Assembly (NCBI GenBank): GCA_963839645.1
Contig: CAWIVZ010000002.1
Location: 1 to 64,000, forward strand
Length of the DNA: 64,000 nt
Direction: 5' to 3'
Source of the DNA: PALSA-911 sp963839645
GTDB lineage: Bacteria; Pseudomonadota; Alphaproteobacteria; Acetobacterales; Acetobacteraceae
This document shows positions 27,331 to 36,654 of this stretch, piece by piece; the first letter of the stretch is position 1; every line of letters starts with the position of its first letter. The notes beneath the pieces are model-generated. The model was not told where the DNA came from, searched no databases, and was given only the letters and a program-made list of their open reading frames with translations. The translations under genes were made by a program, and so were the position numbers.

Positions 27331-28286
27331 GCCCGTTCCGCCGATCGGCCGAACAGGCCTTGCGGTCTGAGCAGCAGGATCATCAGGAACACCACGAAGA
27401 TCGCCGCGTTCTGCAGTTGCGGCGGCAGGATCAGTGCGGAGAATTGCTGGACGAAGCCGACCGTGAGGCCGCCCCAGAAGGCGCCCATGATGCTGCCCAT
27501 GCCGCCCAGTACGACGCCAGAATACATGATGATGACGAAATCGACGCCGACGAAGGGGGTGAAGGAAAGATAGGTGGCCATCAGCCCGCCGGCGACGGCG
27601 GTGATGCCCGCGCCGATGCCGAAGGCCGTGCGGTGGGCGCGCTCGACATCGATGCCCATGTAGCTCGCCGCGGTCGGGTTGTCGGCGGCGGCGCGCAGCG
27701 CCTTGCCCAGGCGGGTGTATTCCAGCAGCAGATACAACAGGATCGCCACCACGATGGCGACGCCGGCGGAGATCGTTCTTGCCTTGTTGAAGAATACCGT
27801 GACGTCCCACGCATTGGACGGCATGAACTCCCAGGCGCGCGAGGATAGCGGCGTGCGCACGCCCACCGGGGTGGAGCCGAAGACGATCAGACCGCCGTTC
27901 TGCAGGATCAGCGAGACGCCGAGGGTGATGATCAACTGGCCGAAATGGCCATCGTCCAGGCTGCCGGACGCGCGCAGTCCGGAGACGCGCGAGATCAGAA
28001 ATTTATGCAGCAGCGATCCGCCGACAAACAGCACCGGTCCGGCGAGCAGCGCAGCGATGAACGGACCATAATAGGGGCCGAGGAAAGCGAGCAGGCCCCA
28101 GACGGAGAACAGATAGACCACGACATACATGCCGAGCATCAGCAGTTCGCCCTGGGCGAAGTTCACCACCTTCATGATACCGAAAATCAGTCCGAGCCCG
28201 ACGCACATCAGGCCGTAGATGCAGCCGATGGTGATGCCGGCGGCCAGGGCGTTCAGCACGTTTTCGATCAGGACTGTCGTGTCCAT
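27327..28286 (-). CDS. livH: Branched-chain-type ABC transporter permease (LivH)
   Basis: 319 residues with about eight hydrophobic segments. Typical LivH motifs: GLGLIFGIMKVVNFAQGELLMLG at about 31-53, GKALRAAADNPTAASYMGID near 215, and GGMGSIMGAFWGG near 265. First gene of the minus-strand Liv operon, so its promoter should lie in the divergent region 28287-28529. Confidence 0.92.
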   Translation of the reverse strand: MDTTVLIENVLNALAAGITIGCIYGLMCVGLGLIFGIMKVVNFAQGELLMLGMYVVVYLFSVWGLLAFLGPYYGPFIAALLAGPVLFVGGSLLHKFLISRVSGLRASGSLDDGHFGQLIITLGVSLILQNGGLIVFGSTPVGVRTPLSSRAWEFMPSNAWDVTVFFNKARTISAGVAIVVAILLYLLLEYTRLGKALRAAADNPTAASYMGIDVERAHRTAFGIGAGITAVAGGLMATYLSFTPFVGVDFVIIMYSGVVLGGMGSIMGAFWGGLTVGFVQQFSALILPPQLQNAAIFVVFLMILLLRPQGLFGRSAERA

Positions 28287-28458
28287 TTATACGGATCGGC
28301 TCATTTGGACGTCTTCCCTCGGTGCATCGGATGCATCATCGCGGGCGCTATGCGCCTCTTCACGATCGCGTTTGGCGCCTTTCGTCGCCCGGGTCAACGC
28401 TGTCAGGCCGGCAAATTCGATTACACGTGGTTAATATTCCGGACCGTTTGCGGTGCAC

Positions 28459-28488
28459 TTGACGATGTCTTGGCACGCTCCCTACCGT
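28459..28488 (+). promoter_or_regulatory. Possible sigma-70 promoter of the second Liv operon
   Basis: In the 243-bp divergent region between the two Liv operons, TTGACG (28459-28464) is followed after 18 bases by TACCGT (28483-28488), about 40 bp before the binding-protein start. The -35 match is good and the -10 match weak, as is common in GC-rich Alphaproteobacteria. AGGAGG lies just before the start codon as ribosome site. Confidence 0.35.
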
Positions 28489-28529
28489 GGCCGGCATAAA
28501 TAACAAGCCTGCTCAAGGAGGCGTCCAGG

Positions 28530-29711
28530 ATGTATCCGTCCAAATGGTTTGCGCGCACGCTGCTCGCCGCGACGGGGCTGGTTGCCCTCTCGTCCGGCCA
28601 GGTCCGGGCCGAGGACTGCGAACTGAAGATCGGCGCAATGGGCCCGATGTCCGGCGGCGCGGCGCAATGGGGCCTGTCGATGGAAGCGGCTGCCGTCCTG
28701 GCCGCGGCCGAGGTGAACGCCGCCGGCGGGCTGCAGATCGGCAGCAAGAAATGCAAGGTCACGGTGGTCAGCTACGACAGCAAATACACCGCCGACGCGG
28801 CCGCGGCCGGATCGAACGCGTTTGCCAGCCAGGGCATCCACTTCATCATCGGCCCGGTAGGCTCGCCGGAGAGCACCGGCATCAAGCCGGTGGCGGCGCG
28901 CAATGAGCAACTTGCCTGGAACGCCAGCTACGCCAAGAACGCGCTGGAGCCGAAATATCCGCTGATGTTCCATATCGCGCCGGGTCCGGCGGGATGGGCG
29001 GATGCGGTCATCAAGGCCGCGAAGAAGCACTTTCCGATGAAATCGGTGGTGCTGATCGCGCCGAACGACCAGGGCGGCACGGACATCGCCAGCGTGGACG
29101 CCGAGGCCTATCGCGCCAACGGCATGACCACGACGGAGGAATACTACCAGCGTGGCACGACCAACTTCGCGCCGATCGTCACCCGCGTGCTGGCCACCAA
29201 GCCGGACGCGGTGGACACGGCGTCCTCACCGCCCGGCGATGCCGGCGTGCTGGTCAAGCAGCTGCGCCTGGCCGGGTTCACCGGCCCGATCGGCCGGTTG
29301 GGCGGGCCGGGCACGGACGAGATCATGCGCGTCGCCGGTGGGATCGACGTGCTGAAGGATTTCTACTGGTTCGAGACGGTGGCGACCGAGGATCCGAAGG
29401 TGCGGGCGATCGACGACGAATACCGCAAGCTGATCGGCAAGGACCCGCCGGACAACACCGGCTTCTGGGCCGATCTGCCGGCCGCGCGGATGACGCTGAA
29501 GGCGATCTCGGAGGCGGGAACGATGGATGACGTCCAGAAGGTGGCCGCGGTGTTGCGCAAGATGCCGGTGGACGATCCCAATCTCGGCAAGGGCATCTGG
29601 GGCGGCACCAGGCAGTTCGGCATGGCGCAGGAGCTTTCGTTCCCATTCGGCATCGGCATCATCAAGGACGGCAAGAATTTGGGCGTGCAGCGCACGGAAC
29701 CCAAGGAGTAG
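28530..29711 (+). CDS. Liv-type ABC transporter substrate-binding protein, catabolic cassette
   Basis: 393 residues with a Sec signal peptide (TLLAATGLVALSSGQVRA, cleavage before EDCELKIG) and an AGGAGG ribosome site. The Peripla_BP_6 core is recognisable: IGAMGPMSGGAAQWG, AEVNAAGG, IIGPVGSPESTGIKPV. It begins a run of nine plus-strand genes, mostly with gaps under 35 bp, that covers the membrane and ATPase subunits and then catabolic enzymes. The ligand is probably the substrate of those enzymes, an organic acid activated by CoA transfer (inference). Confidence 0.9.
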   Translation: MYPSKWFARTLLAATGLVALSSGQVRAEDCELKIGAMGPMSGGAAQWGLSMEAAAVLAAAEVNAAGGLQIGSKKCKVTVVSYDSKYTADAAAAGSNAFASQGIHFIIGPVGSPESTGIKPVAARNEQLAWNASYAKNALEPKYPLMFHIAPGPAGWADAVIKAAKKHFPMKSVVLIAPNDQGGTDIASVDAEAYRANGMTTTEEYYQRGTTNFAPIVTRVLATKPDAVDTASSPPGDAGVLVKQLRLAGFTGPIGRLGGPGTDEIMRVAGGIDVLKDFYWFETVATEDPKVRAIDDEYRKLIGKDPPDNTGFWADLPAARMTLKAISEAGTMDDVQKVAAVLRKMPVDDPNLGKGIWGGTRQFGMAQELSFPFGIGIIKDGKNLGVQRTEPKE

Positions 29712-29735
29712 CCGCGCCGAATCGGGTTTTCCTGG

Positions 29736-30602
29736 ATGGAGCAGTTCTCTCAGGCCATGATCATCGGCGTGAGCCTGGGGGCGCAATACGCGCTGCTGGC
29801 GCTGGGGTTCACGCTGATCTTCGGCATTCTCGGCGTGGTGAATTTTTCCCATGGCGGGTTCTACATGCTGGGCGGCTACGTCGCGTATTCCTGCGTCTAT
29901 CATCTGGGGCTGCCGTACCCTCTGGCGGTGCTGGTGGCGGTGCTGGCCACCGGCGCGCTGGGCTACCTGTTCGAGCTGGTGCTGATCGAGCGGGTGATCG
30001 ACGATCATCTGGCGACGCTGATGCTGACGCTCGGGCTCTATCTGATCGTTTCCACCGCGGTTCTGCTGATCTACGGGCCGGTTTCGCCGGAGTTTCCGTT
30101 CCCGGTCAGCGGCGCCTGGCGGGGGGCGGGGATCTATGTGCCGCTGGAGAATTTGGTCGTGCTGGCGGTCTGTGTCTGTGCCATCGCCGGCCTGTATGCG
30201 CTGCTGTTCAGCACCGATCTCGGCCGCGGGCTGCGCGCGCTGGCCGATGACCGGGATGTGGCGAAAGCGCAGGGGATGCGCCCGAAGCTGCTGTTCCCGC
30301 TGGCCTTCGCGATCGCCACCGGCCTGGCCGGGCTGACCGGCGCGCTGGTGACGCCGATCCTGTCGCTGTCGCCCTCGGTCGGCGATCCGGTGCTGGCGAC
30401 CTCGTTCCTGACGGTGATCCTGGGCGGGCTCGGCAGCCTGGGCGGCGCGGCGCTGGCGGCCTTCGTGGTCGGGATCGTGGAGGCGTACACCAGCGTCTAT
30501 TTCGGTGGCTCGGTCGGCGCGCTGGTGCTGTTCATCCTGGTGCTGGTGATCCTGGTGTTCCGTCCGACGGGGTTGCTCGGCCGCGAGATCCGGGGCGCCT
30601 AG
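29736..30602 (+). CDS. livH: Branched-chain-type ABC transporter permease (LivH)
   Basis: 288 residues. LGFTLIFGILGVVNFSHGGFYMLGGY at about 21-46 is the LivH signature; LGRGLRALADDRDVAKAQGM and ILGGLGSLGGAALAAF follow. About eight membrane segments. It follows the binding-protein gene by 24 bp and precedes livM by 3 bp. Confidence 0.92.
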   Translation: MEQFSQAMIIGVSLGAQYALLALGFTLIFGILGVVNFSHGGFYMLGGYVAYSCVYHLGLPYPLAVLVAVLATGALGYLFELVLIERVIDDHLATLMLTLGLYLIVSTAVLLIYGPVSPEFPFPVSGAWRGAGIYVPLENLVVLAVCVCAIAGLYALLFSTDLGRGLRALADDRDVAKAQGMRPKLLFPLAFAIATGLAGLTGALVTPILSLSPSVGDPVLATSFLTVILGGLGSLGGAALAAFVVGIVEAYTSVYFGGSVGALVLFILVLVILVFRPTGLLGREIRGA

Positions 30603-30605
30603 GGG

Positions 30606-31586
30606 ATGGCGCGGCCGGTTGACGGGGCGATCCTGCGCGGCAGCGTGGGTATTCCCGGGGCCGAGATCGTGGCCTGCCTGGTCTTCGTGGCGGCCTTCGC
30701 CATTCCGTCGCTGACCCGCAGCCAGCTGATCTATTCCATCGCCAATCAGGCGATGGTGGGGGTGGTTGCCGCGCTGAGCGTCTGGATCATGCTGCGGATG
30801 AATCTGCTGACCTTCGCCACGCCGGCCTTCATGGCGGTGGGCGGGTATTCGGTGGCGATCCTGGCGCCGATGGGCGTTACCGACGCCTTCGCACTGACCG
30901 CCATCAGCTTCCTGGTTCCGGCCTTGCTGGCCCTGCCGCTCGGCGCGCTCGTGCTGCGGCTGCGCGGCACCTACTTCGTGCTGGTGACCTATGTGCTGTC
31001 GGAGATCTTGCAGCTGATCCTGTTCATGACGCCGGATCTGACCGGCGGCTCGAACGGCATTTCCGGTGTTCCCGCCGTGACCGTGTTCGGCACGGAACTG
31101 ATGACCAATCGCGCGGTGCTGCAGATGGCCTGCGCCATCGCGCTGGTCGCCTGCGTTATCACCGCCGGCGTCACCCGCTACTTTCGCCAGCATTTTGCCG
31201 CCATCGAGGAGAACGAGATCCTGGCCGAGAGCCTCGGGCTGGTGATCTGGCGCTACAAGGTGGTCGGGTTCGTGGTGGCCGCGGGGGTGGCGGGGCTGGC
31301 GGGGTTCTCGCTGGTGAACATGCTGCTGACGGCGCATCCGAGCTCGTTCAGTTCCGCCTCGGCGGTGGATTTCATCGCCTACACCATCATCGGCGGCCGG
31401 GCTTCCATCCTCGGTCCCGTGGTCGGCACCGGCCTGCTGGTCTGGGCGACCAATCTGTTCGGCACCCAGGGCCAGTTGGCGCAGGGGCTGTACGGCGTGC
31501 TGATCCTGGTGGTGGTGCTGGCGGCGAAGGGCGGCATCACCGGATCGGTCGCCACGCTGTTCCGCCGTCTGCGGGGAGCGCGCTGA
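30606..31586 (+). CDS. livM: Branched-chain-type ABC transporter permease (LivM)
   Basis: 326 residues, about nine hydrophobic segments. LivM hallmarks: LTFATPAFMAVGGYSVAIL, LVLRLRGTYFVLVTYVLSEILQL and the C-terminal IIGGRASILGPVVGTGLLV. The stop overlaps the start of the ATPase gene. Unlike the first Liv system, the permease is not fused to LivG. Confidence 0.92.
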   Translation: MARPVDGAILRGSVGIPGAEIVACLVFVAAFAIPSLTRSQLIYSIANQAMVGVVAALSVWIMLRMNLLTFATPAFMAVGGYSVAILAPMGVTDAFALTAISFLVPALLALPLGALVLRLRGTYFVLVTYVLSEILQLILFMTPDLTGGSNGISGVPAVTVFGTELMTNRAVLQMACAIALVACVITAGVTRYFRQHFAAIEENEILAESLGLVIWRYKVVGFVVAAGVAGLAGFSLVNMLLTAHPSSFSSASAVDFIAYTIIGGRASILGPVVGTGLLVWATNLFGTQGQLAQGLYGVLILVVVLAAKGGITGSVATLFRRLRGAR

Positions 31587-33025
31587 TGGCCGGCGAGGAG
31601 CTCCGCGTCGAAGGGCTGGCCAAGCGCTTCGGCGGGTTGCGGGTGTTTCACGACATCCACTTTCGCCTGCCGCCTGGCGAGATCTTGGGCGTGATCGGCC
31701 CGAACGGCGCGGGCAAGACCACGCTGATCAACGTGATTTCCGGCCGGATATCGCCGTCGTCCGGGCAGGTGTTCCTCGGCGGGCGCAACATCACCGGCCA
31801 GCCGTCGCACGCGCTCAGCCGGCTTGGCGTGGGGCGCAGCTTCCAGCAGACCAACACGTTCCGATCGGCATCCGTGCGGGAGAATATTTCGCGCGCCATC
31901 CGGTTCAGCCGGCGTTCGGGCAGCGCTGTCGGACTCGATCTGCTGTTGCGCGATTTTCAGCTTGCGGATCGCCTGGACGAGCAGAGCGACAAGCTGCCCT
32001 ATGGGCTGCAGAAGATGCTGGGTCTGGCGATGGCCTACGCCATCGGTCCGCAGGTGCTGCTGCTGGATGAGCCGGCGGCGGGGCTGGAGCGCGGCGAACG
32101 GTCGCGCATCGACGGGTTCGTCGCGCATGTGCGAGAGCATGGCGGCTGCGCGGTGCTGATCGTCGAGCACGACATGGACCTGATCCGCCGGCTGTGTCCG
32201 CGCATCCTGGTGCTCGATGCCGGCAACGTGCTCGCCGACGGGCCGCCGGCCGAGGTGCTGGCGCGGCCGGACGTGATCAAGGCCTATCTCGGCGCCGGCG
32301 ACGAGGACCGGATCTGGAAGTGGGGTCTGATGCTGCTGGAAATCGAGAACCTCGGCGTTCGCTATGGCGGCATCACCGCGCTGAACGGCGTTTCCATCTC
32401 CGTGGCCGAGGGCGAGACGGTGCTGCTGGTCGGTGCCAACGGCGCCGGAAAATCCAGCACGATCAACGCGGTGATCGGCCTGGTCACCGCCGCTTCGGGC
32501 CGGATCCTGTTCGACGGCAAGGACCTCGGCAGCGTCCCCTGCGAGCGTCGGGCCCGGCTGGGCATCGGCTACTCACCCGAGGGTCGGCGGGTGTTCCCGA
32601 CCCTGACGGTGACCGACAACGTGCTGACCGGCGCCTTCGGCCTCGGCCGCGCCCGCCAGCGCGAGGCGCTGGACTGGCTGGTGACGGTGTTTCCGCTGCT
32701 TGCCGACCGCGCGCAGCAGCCGGCCGGGCAATTGTCCGGCGGTCAGCAGCAGATCGTCGCCCTGGCGCGGGCGATGTGCGCCTTTCCCCGGCTGCTGCTG
32801 CTGGATGAGCCGTTCCTGGGCCTGGCGCCGGTGTGGATCGAGCAGATCAGCAACGCCATCACCCAGTTGAAGGCGCGCGGCACGACGGTGCTGATGACCG
32901 AGCAGATGGCCCGCCCGGCGCTGAAGCTGGCCACGCGCGGCTACGTGATGCGCGGCGGCGAGGTGCGGCGCAGCGGCACGGTGGCCGAGATCCGCGCGGT
33001 CGCGCTGGCCGAGGAATACCTGTAG
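31586..33025 (+). CDS. livG: Double ATPase, LivG-LivF fusion
   Basis: 479 residues with two ABC ATPase domains. Domain 1 (about 1-245) is LivG-like: Walker A GPNGAGKTT, LPYGLQKMLGLA at the signature position, LLLDEPAAGL, ending DVIKAYLGAGDED. Domain 2 (from Met249) is LivF-like: GANGAGKSS, LSGGQQQIVALARAM, LLLDEPFLGLAP, ending LAEEYL. At the junction, 32328-32332 reads TGATG, the usual overlapping stop-start of separate livG and livF genes, with the TGA out of frame by one base. The fusion may therefore be produced by a one-base insertion in the last codons of livG. Both ATPases are complete in either case. Confidence 0.85.
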   Translation: MAGEELRVEGLAKRFGGLRVFHDIHFRLPPGEILGVIGPNGAGKTTLINVISGRISPSSGQVFLGGRNITGQPSHALSRLGVGRSFQQTNTFRSASVRENISRAIRFSRRSGSAVGLDLLLRDFQLADRLDEQSDKLPYGLQKMLGLAMAYAIGPQVLLLDEPAAGLERGERSRIDGFVAHVREHGGCAVLIVEHDMDLIRRLCPRILVLDAGNVLADGPPAEVLARPDVIKAYLGAGDEDRIWKWGLMLLEIENLGVRYGGITALNGVSISVAEGETVLLVGANGAGKSSTINAVIGLVTAASGRILFDGKDLGSVPCERRARLGIGYSPEGRRVFPTLTVTDNVLTGAFGLGRARQREALDWLVTVFPLLADRAQQPAGQLSGGQQQIVALARAMCAFPRLLLLDEPFLGLAPVWIEQISNAITQLKARGTTVLMTEQMARPALKLATRGYVMRGGEVRRSGTVAEIRAVALAEEYL

Positions 33026-33114
33026 CGCGCCAGAGGCGCCGGCGGCCCACTTGAGGCTTGCGGCATCGCCGCGCACACTCCCCGCCAACGGAATGGTGAA
33101 ATGGACGATGATCG

Positions 33115-33984
33115 ATGCGTGATGCGGATGTGACGGCGGCCGAATCTCCGGCGGAAACGATTGCCCGGTTCGAACGGAGTTCAACGCGGGTGGAGACGCC
33201 GAATGGCACCGGTAAGATGGTCTGGCATATCTGGGGCTCCGGCCCGGTGCTGGCACTGTTCCATGGCGGCGCAGGTTCCTGGCGGCACTGGATCCATAAC
33301 ATCGAGGTGCTGTCCAAGCATTATCGCCTGCTGGTGGCCGATTTGCCGGGCCTGGGCGAATCCGACGATCCACCGAACGGCGATGACGCGGACGCGGTTG
33401 CCGCCATCGTGGCCGCGGGGATCGACGCGATCATCGGTACCGAGGAAACCTACGACGTCGCCGGCTTTTCCTTCGGCAGCACGATGGCGGTTTGCGTGGC
33501 CGCGCAGAAGGGCAAGCGCGTCCGTTCCTGCACCGTGATCGGATCGAGCGCCATCGGCCCGTCCGGCAGCATGATCGAACTGCTGAAGGTCCGCAGCCTG
33601 GCGGGCGAGGAGCGGGTGGCCGCGCACCGCACCAATCTGAACCGGCTGATGATCGCCGATCCCGAGAAGATCGACGCGTTGGCGCTGGTGATCCAGGAAT
33701 GGAACACCATGCATTCCCGCCTGAAGACCCCGACCTTGTCGCGCAGCGGCGCGCTGATGCGCGCGCTGGAACACGTGCATGTGCCGGTGCACGGGATCTG
33801 GGGCGAGTTCGACGCTCCGGCCAATCCGCGAGCGACGGAGCGGGTGAAAGTGATGCGGGAACTGCGCCCGGATGCCGATGTGCATTTGATCAAGGGCGCG
33901 GGCCATTGGGTCGCCTATGAGGCGCCCGAGGAAGTCAATGCAATGCTGCTGAAGATCCTGGCGCGGACGCGGCCCGCCGATTGA
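33115..33984 (+). CDS. Alpha/beta hydrolase of the catabolic cassette
   Basis: 289 residues. Signatures: LFHGGAGSWRHWIHNIEVLSKHYRLLVADLPGLGESD, nucleophile elbow GFSFGSTMA with the Ser at about residue 122, and the catalytic His in KGAGHWVAYEAPEEVN near the C-terminus. It resembles ring-cleavage (C-C) hydrolases and esterases of aromatic degradation in layout, but this is not specific. It lies 89 bp after the ATPase gene and 31 bp before the CoA transferase. Confidence 0.82.
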   Translation: MRDADVTAAESPAETIARFERSSTRVETPNGTGKMVWHIWGSGPVLALFHGGAGSWRHWIHNIEVLSKHYRLLVADLPGLGESDDPPNGDDADAVAAIVAAGIDAIIGTEETYDVAGFSFGSTMAVCVAAQKGKRVRSCTVIGSSAIGPSGSMIELLKVRSLAGEERVAAHRTNLNRLMIADPEKIDALALVIQEWNTMHSRLKTPTLSRSGALMRALEHVHVPVHGIWGEFDAPANPRATERVKVMRELRPDADVHLIKGAGHWVAYEAPEEVNAMLLKILARTRPAD

Positions 33985-34015
33985 GGCCGCCAACCGCGCT
34001 GGAGGGGAAACGACA

Positions 34016-36627
34016 ATGAATAGTACGACGAATGAAACCGGTCTAGGGCCGATGCTGGGCGACTCCGGCCCCGGCATGCTGGCCGGGCTGCGGGTGATCG
34101 AGATCGCCGACGAGCGCGCGGAATATGCCGGGCTGCTGCTGGCCGGCCTTGGCGCCGAGGTGATCAAGATCGAGCCGCCGGAGGGCAACGCCACCCGCCG
34201 CATCGGTCCGTTCCTGAACGATGAACCAGGCCTGGAGCGGTCGCTGTTCTTCTGGAACTACAACCGCAACAAGCAGTCGGTGGTGCTGGACCTCAACCAG
34301 GCCACATCGCGCGACGAGCTGCTGCGGTTGCTCGACGGCGCGGACATCCTGCTGGATTCGAGCTGCGGAGCTTTGAACCAGGTGCTTGGCCTGGATCGTG
34401 CCGCGCTGAACGCGCGGTTTCCTCAGTTGGTGACCGCGCGGATCACGCCGTTCGGCGACGATGGGCCATGGGCGGATTTCAAGGGCTCCGACCTGATCCA
34501 TCTCGCCCTTGGCGGCGTGATGATGAATTGCGGCTACGATCCCGCGCCCGGCTGGGAATACGACACGCCGCCGATCGCGCCGCAGATCTGGCACGCCTAT
34601 CACATCGCCGGCGAACAACTCGCCACCGGCATCATCGCGGCGCTGATCGCGCGCCATCGCAACGGCCAGGGCCAGGATGTGTCGGTCGCGGTGCATGAGG
34701 CGGTATCGAAAAACCCAGAGCTCGACATCATGCATTGGGTAATGCGCCGGGTGCCGCTGTGGCGGCTGACCAGCCGCCACGCGACGGAAACCCCCAATCA
34801 TAGCCCCGCCATCAGCCACACCAAGGATGGCCGCTGGTATATCTCCCATGGTGTCGGGCCGCGCGACCTGAACAACCTGGTGCCGTTCCTGAGCAAGTAC
34901 GAGGCCCAGGCCGACCTTCAGCCGCCACCGCCGGAGGCCGACCTGAAGGCCCGCAACGTGCCGGGCTCGGCGGCCAGCGACGAAACCCGCGCGCATATGC
35001 TCGATATCATCCAGCGCTTCGTGCGGTCCTGGACCTACGCCGACATGCCCTGGCGCGAGGCGCAGGATGCCGGGCTGCTGTGGGCGCCGATCCGCAAGCC
35101 GCATGAGAACGCGCTCGACGAACACTGGCTGAAACGAAAATCCTTCGCCGACGTGCACCACCCCGAGCAGGGCCGCAGCTTCCGCTATCCGACCAGCAAA
35201 TGGTTGGCGACCGCGACCAGCTGGCAGGTCGGCCGGCGGGCGCCGCAGCTTGGCGAGGATACCCAGGCGGTGCTGAAGCAGGCGGCGCGCCAGCCCAGTG
35301 TGCCGGCCCAGCCGCGTGGCGACCACAGTCCGAACACTCTCCGCCCTGCACGGCAAGCCGTTTCCGTTGCAGGGCGTGAAGATCCTCGATTTCGCCTGGT
35401 TCCTCGCCTCCGCCGGCGGTACCCGCTTCCTCGCGGCGATGGGGGCCGAAAGCTACAAGGTGGAGTGGAAGGACAACCCCGACACCCGCCTGGCCGCGAT
35501 GGCGCCCATTGGCGGCCGTGCGGCGCGCGATGCCGCCACCGGCCCGTTGCCGGGTGTGAAGGACCCGGACATGGGCGGGCAGTTCAACAACAAGAACGCC
35601 GGCAAGCGGGGCATCTCGTTGAACATCCGCCATCCCAAGGGCCTGCAGATCGCGAAGGACCTTGTACGCATCTGCGATGTGGTGGCCGAGGGGTTCTCGC
35701 CGGGCGTGCTGGCGCGGCTCGGCCTGGGCTATGACGTGATGAAGAAGATCCGCCCGGACATCGTCTATATCCAGCAATCCGGCATGGGAACTTTCGGTAC
35801 GTACGGCCGGATGCGAACCGTCGGGCCGGTGGCCGCGGCGTTCGGCGGCCAGGGTGACATGTCCGGCCTGCCGGAGCCGGCGATGCCGGTTGGCTGGGGC
35901 TATTCCTACCTGGATTGGATGGGCGCCTATGGCTACGCGCTGGCGATCCTGGGCGCGCTGTATCACCGCGACCGCACCGGGGAAGGGCAGTGGATCGACG
36001 CGTCGCAGTGCGAGTCCGGCCTGTTCCTGACCGGCGCCACGATCCTCGACTGGTCGGCCAATGGCCGCAGTTGGAAGCGCTACGGCAACCGTTCGCCTTA
36101 CAAGCCGGCTGCGCCGCATGGCGCGTATCGTTGCACCGGTACCGATCGGTGGATCGCGATCGCCTGCTTCACCGATCCGGAGTGGCGCGGCGCTGGCGCA
36201 GGTGGCCGGGCAGGGGGCCTGGCTGGAGGACCGCCGGTTCACGACGTTGAGCGACCGCCTGGCCCACCAGGACGCGCTGGATGCGCTGATCGAGGGCTGG
36301 ACCCGCACCCAGGATGCCGTTGCCTGCATGCATCTGCTGCAGAAAGCCGGTGTCGCCGCCGGCGTGTGCCAGAACGCGGAGGACCGCTGCGATCACGATC
36401 CGCAGCTGAGGCACCTGAAATGGCTGACCGAGGTGAACGGCACCAAGATCGGCCGCTGGCCGGTCTATGAGTTGCCGATGAAGTTCACCAGGACGCCGGC
36501 CTATATCGGCGGCCCGATCGACCGGGGCGCGCCCGGCTATGGCGAGGATAATCTCTGGCTGTTCACCAATCTGCTCGGCATGAGCGCGTCGGACGTCCAG
36601 CGTCTGGCGGAAGACGGGGTGATCTAG
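34016..36627 (+). pseudogene. Two-domain class III CoA transferase (CaiB/BaiF), two frameshifts
   Basis: Read through two one-base shifts, the gene encodes about 870 residues with two CaiB/BaiF domains in tandem. Domain 1 (34016 to about 35300): GLRVIEIADERAEYAGLLLAGLGAEVIKIEPP. Domain 2: GVKILDFAWFLASAGGTRFLAAMGAESYKVEWKD. The first shift lies between 35290 and 35335. The second, near 36189, is an extra G: EWRGAGAG should read EWRALAQVAGQGAWLED. Both domains have Glu (HEAV, CESG) where formyl-CoA transferase has the catalytic Asp169. Tandem CaiB proteins of this kind occur in other bacteria; their substrates are largely unknown. The enzyme probably activates the acid imported by the Liv system. 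Confidence 0.75.
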
Positions 36628-36654
36628 CAGAATGGAGATCAGGGAGTGAATTCG

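Noticed and set aside
29226..31337. A 703-codon minus-strand frame rich in His and Gln
   Set aside because: It is antisense to the binding protein and the two permease genes, whose membrane segments produce this composition when read backwards.
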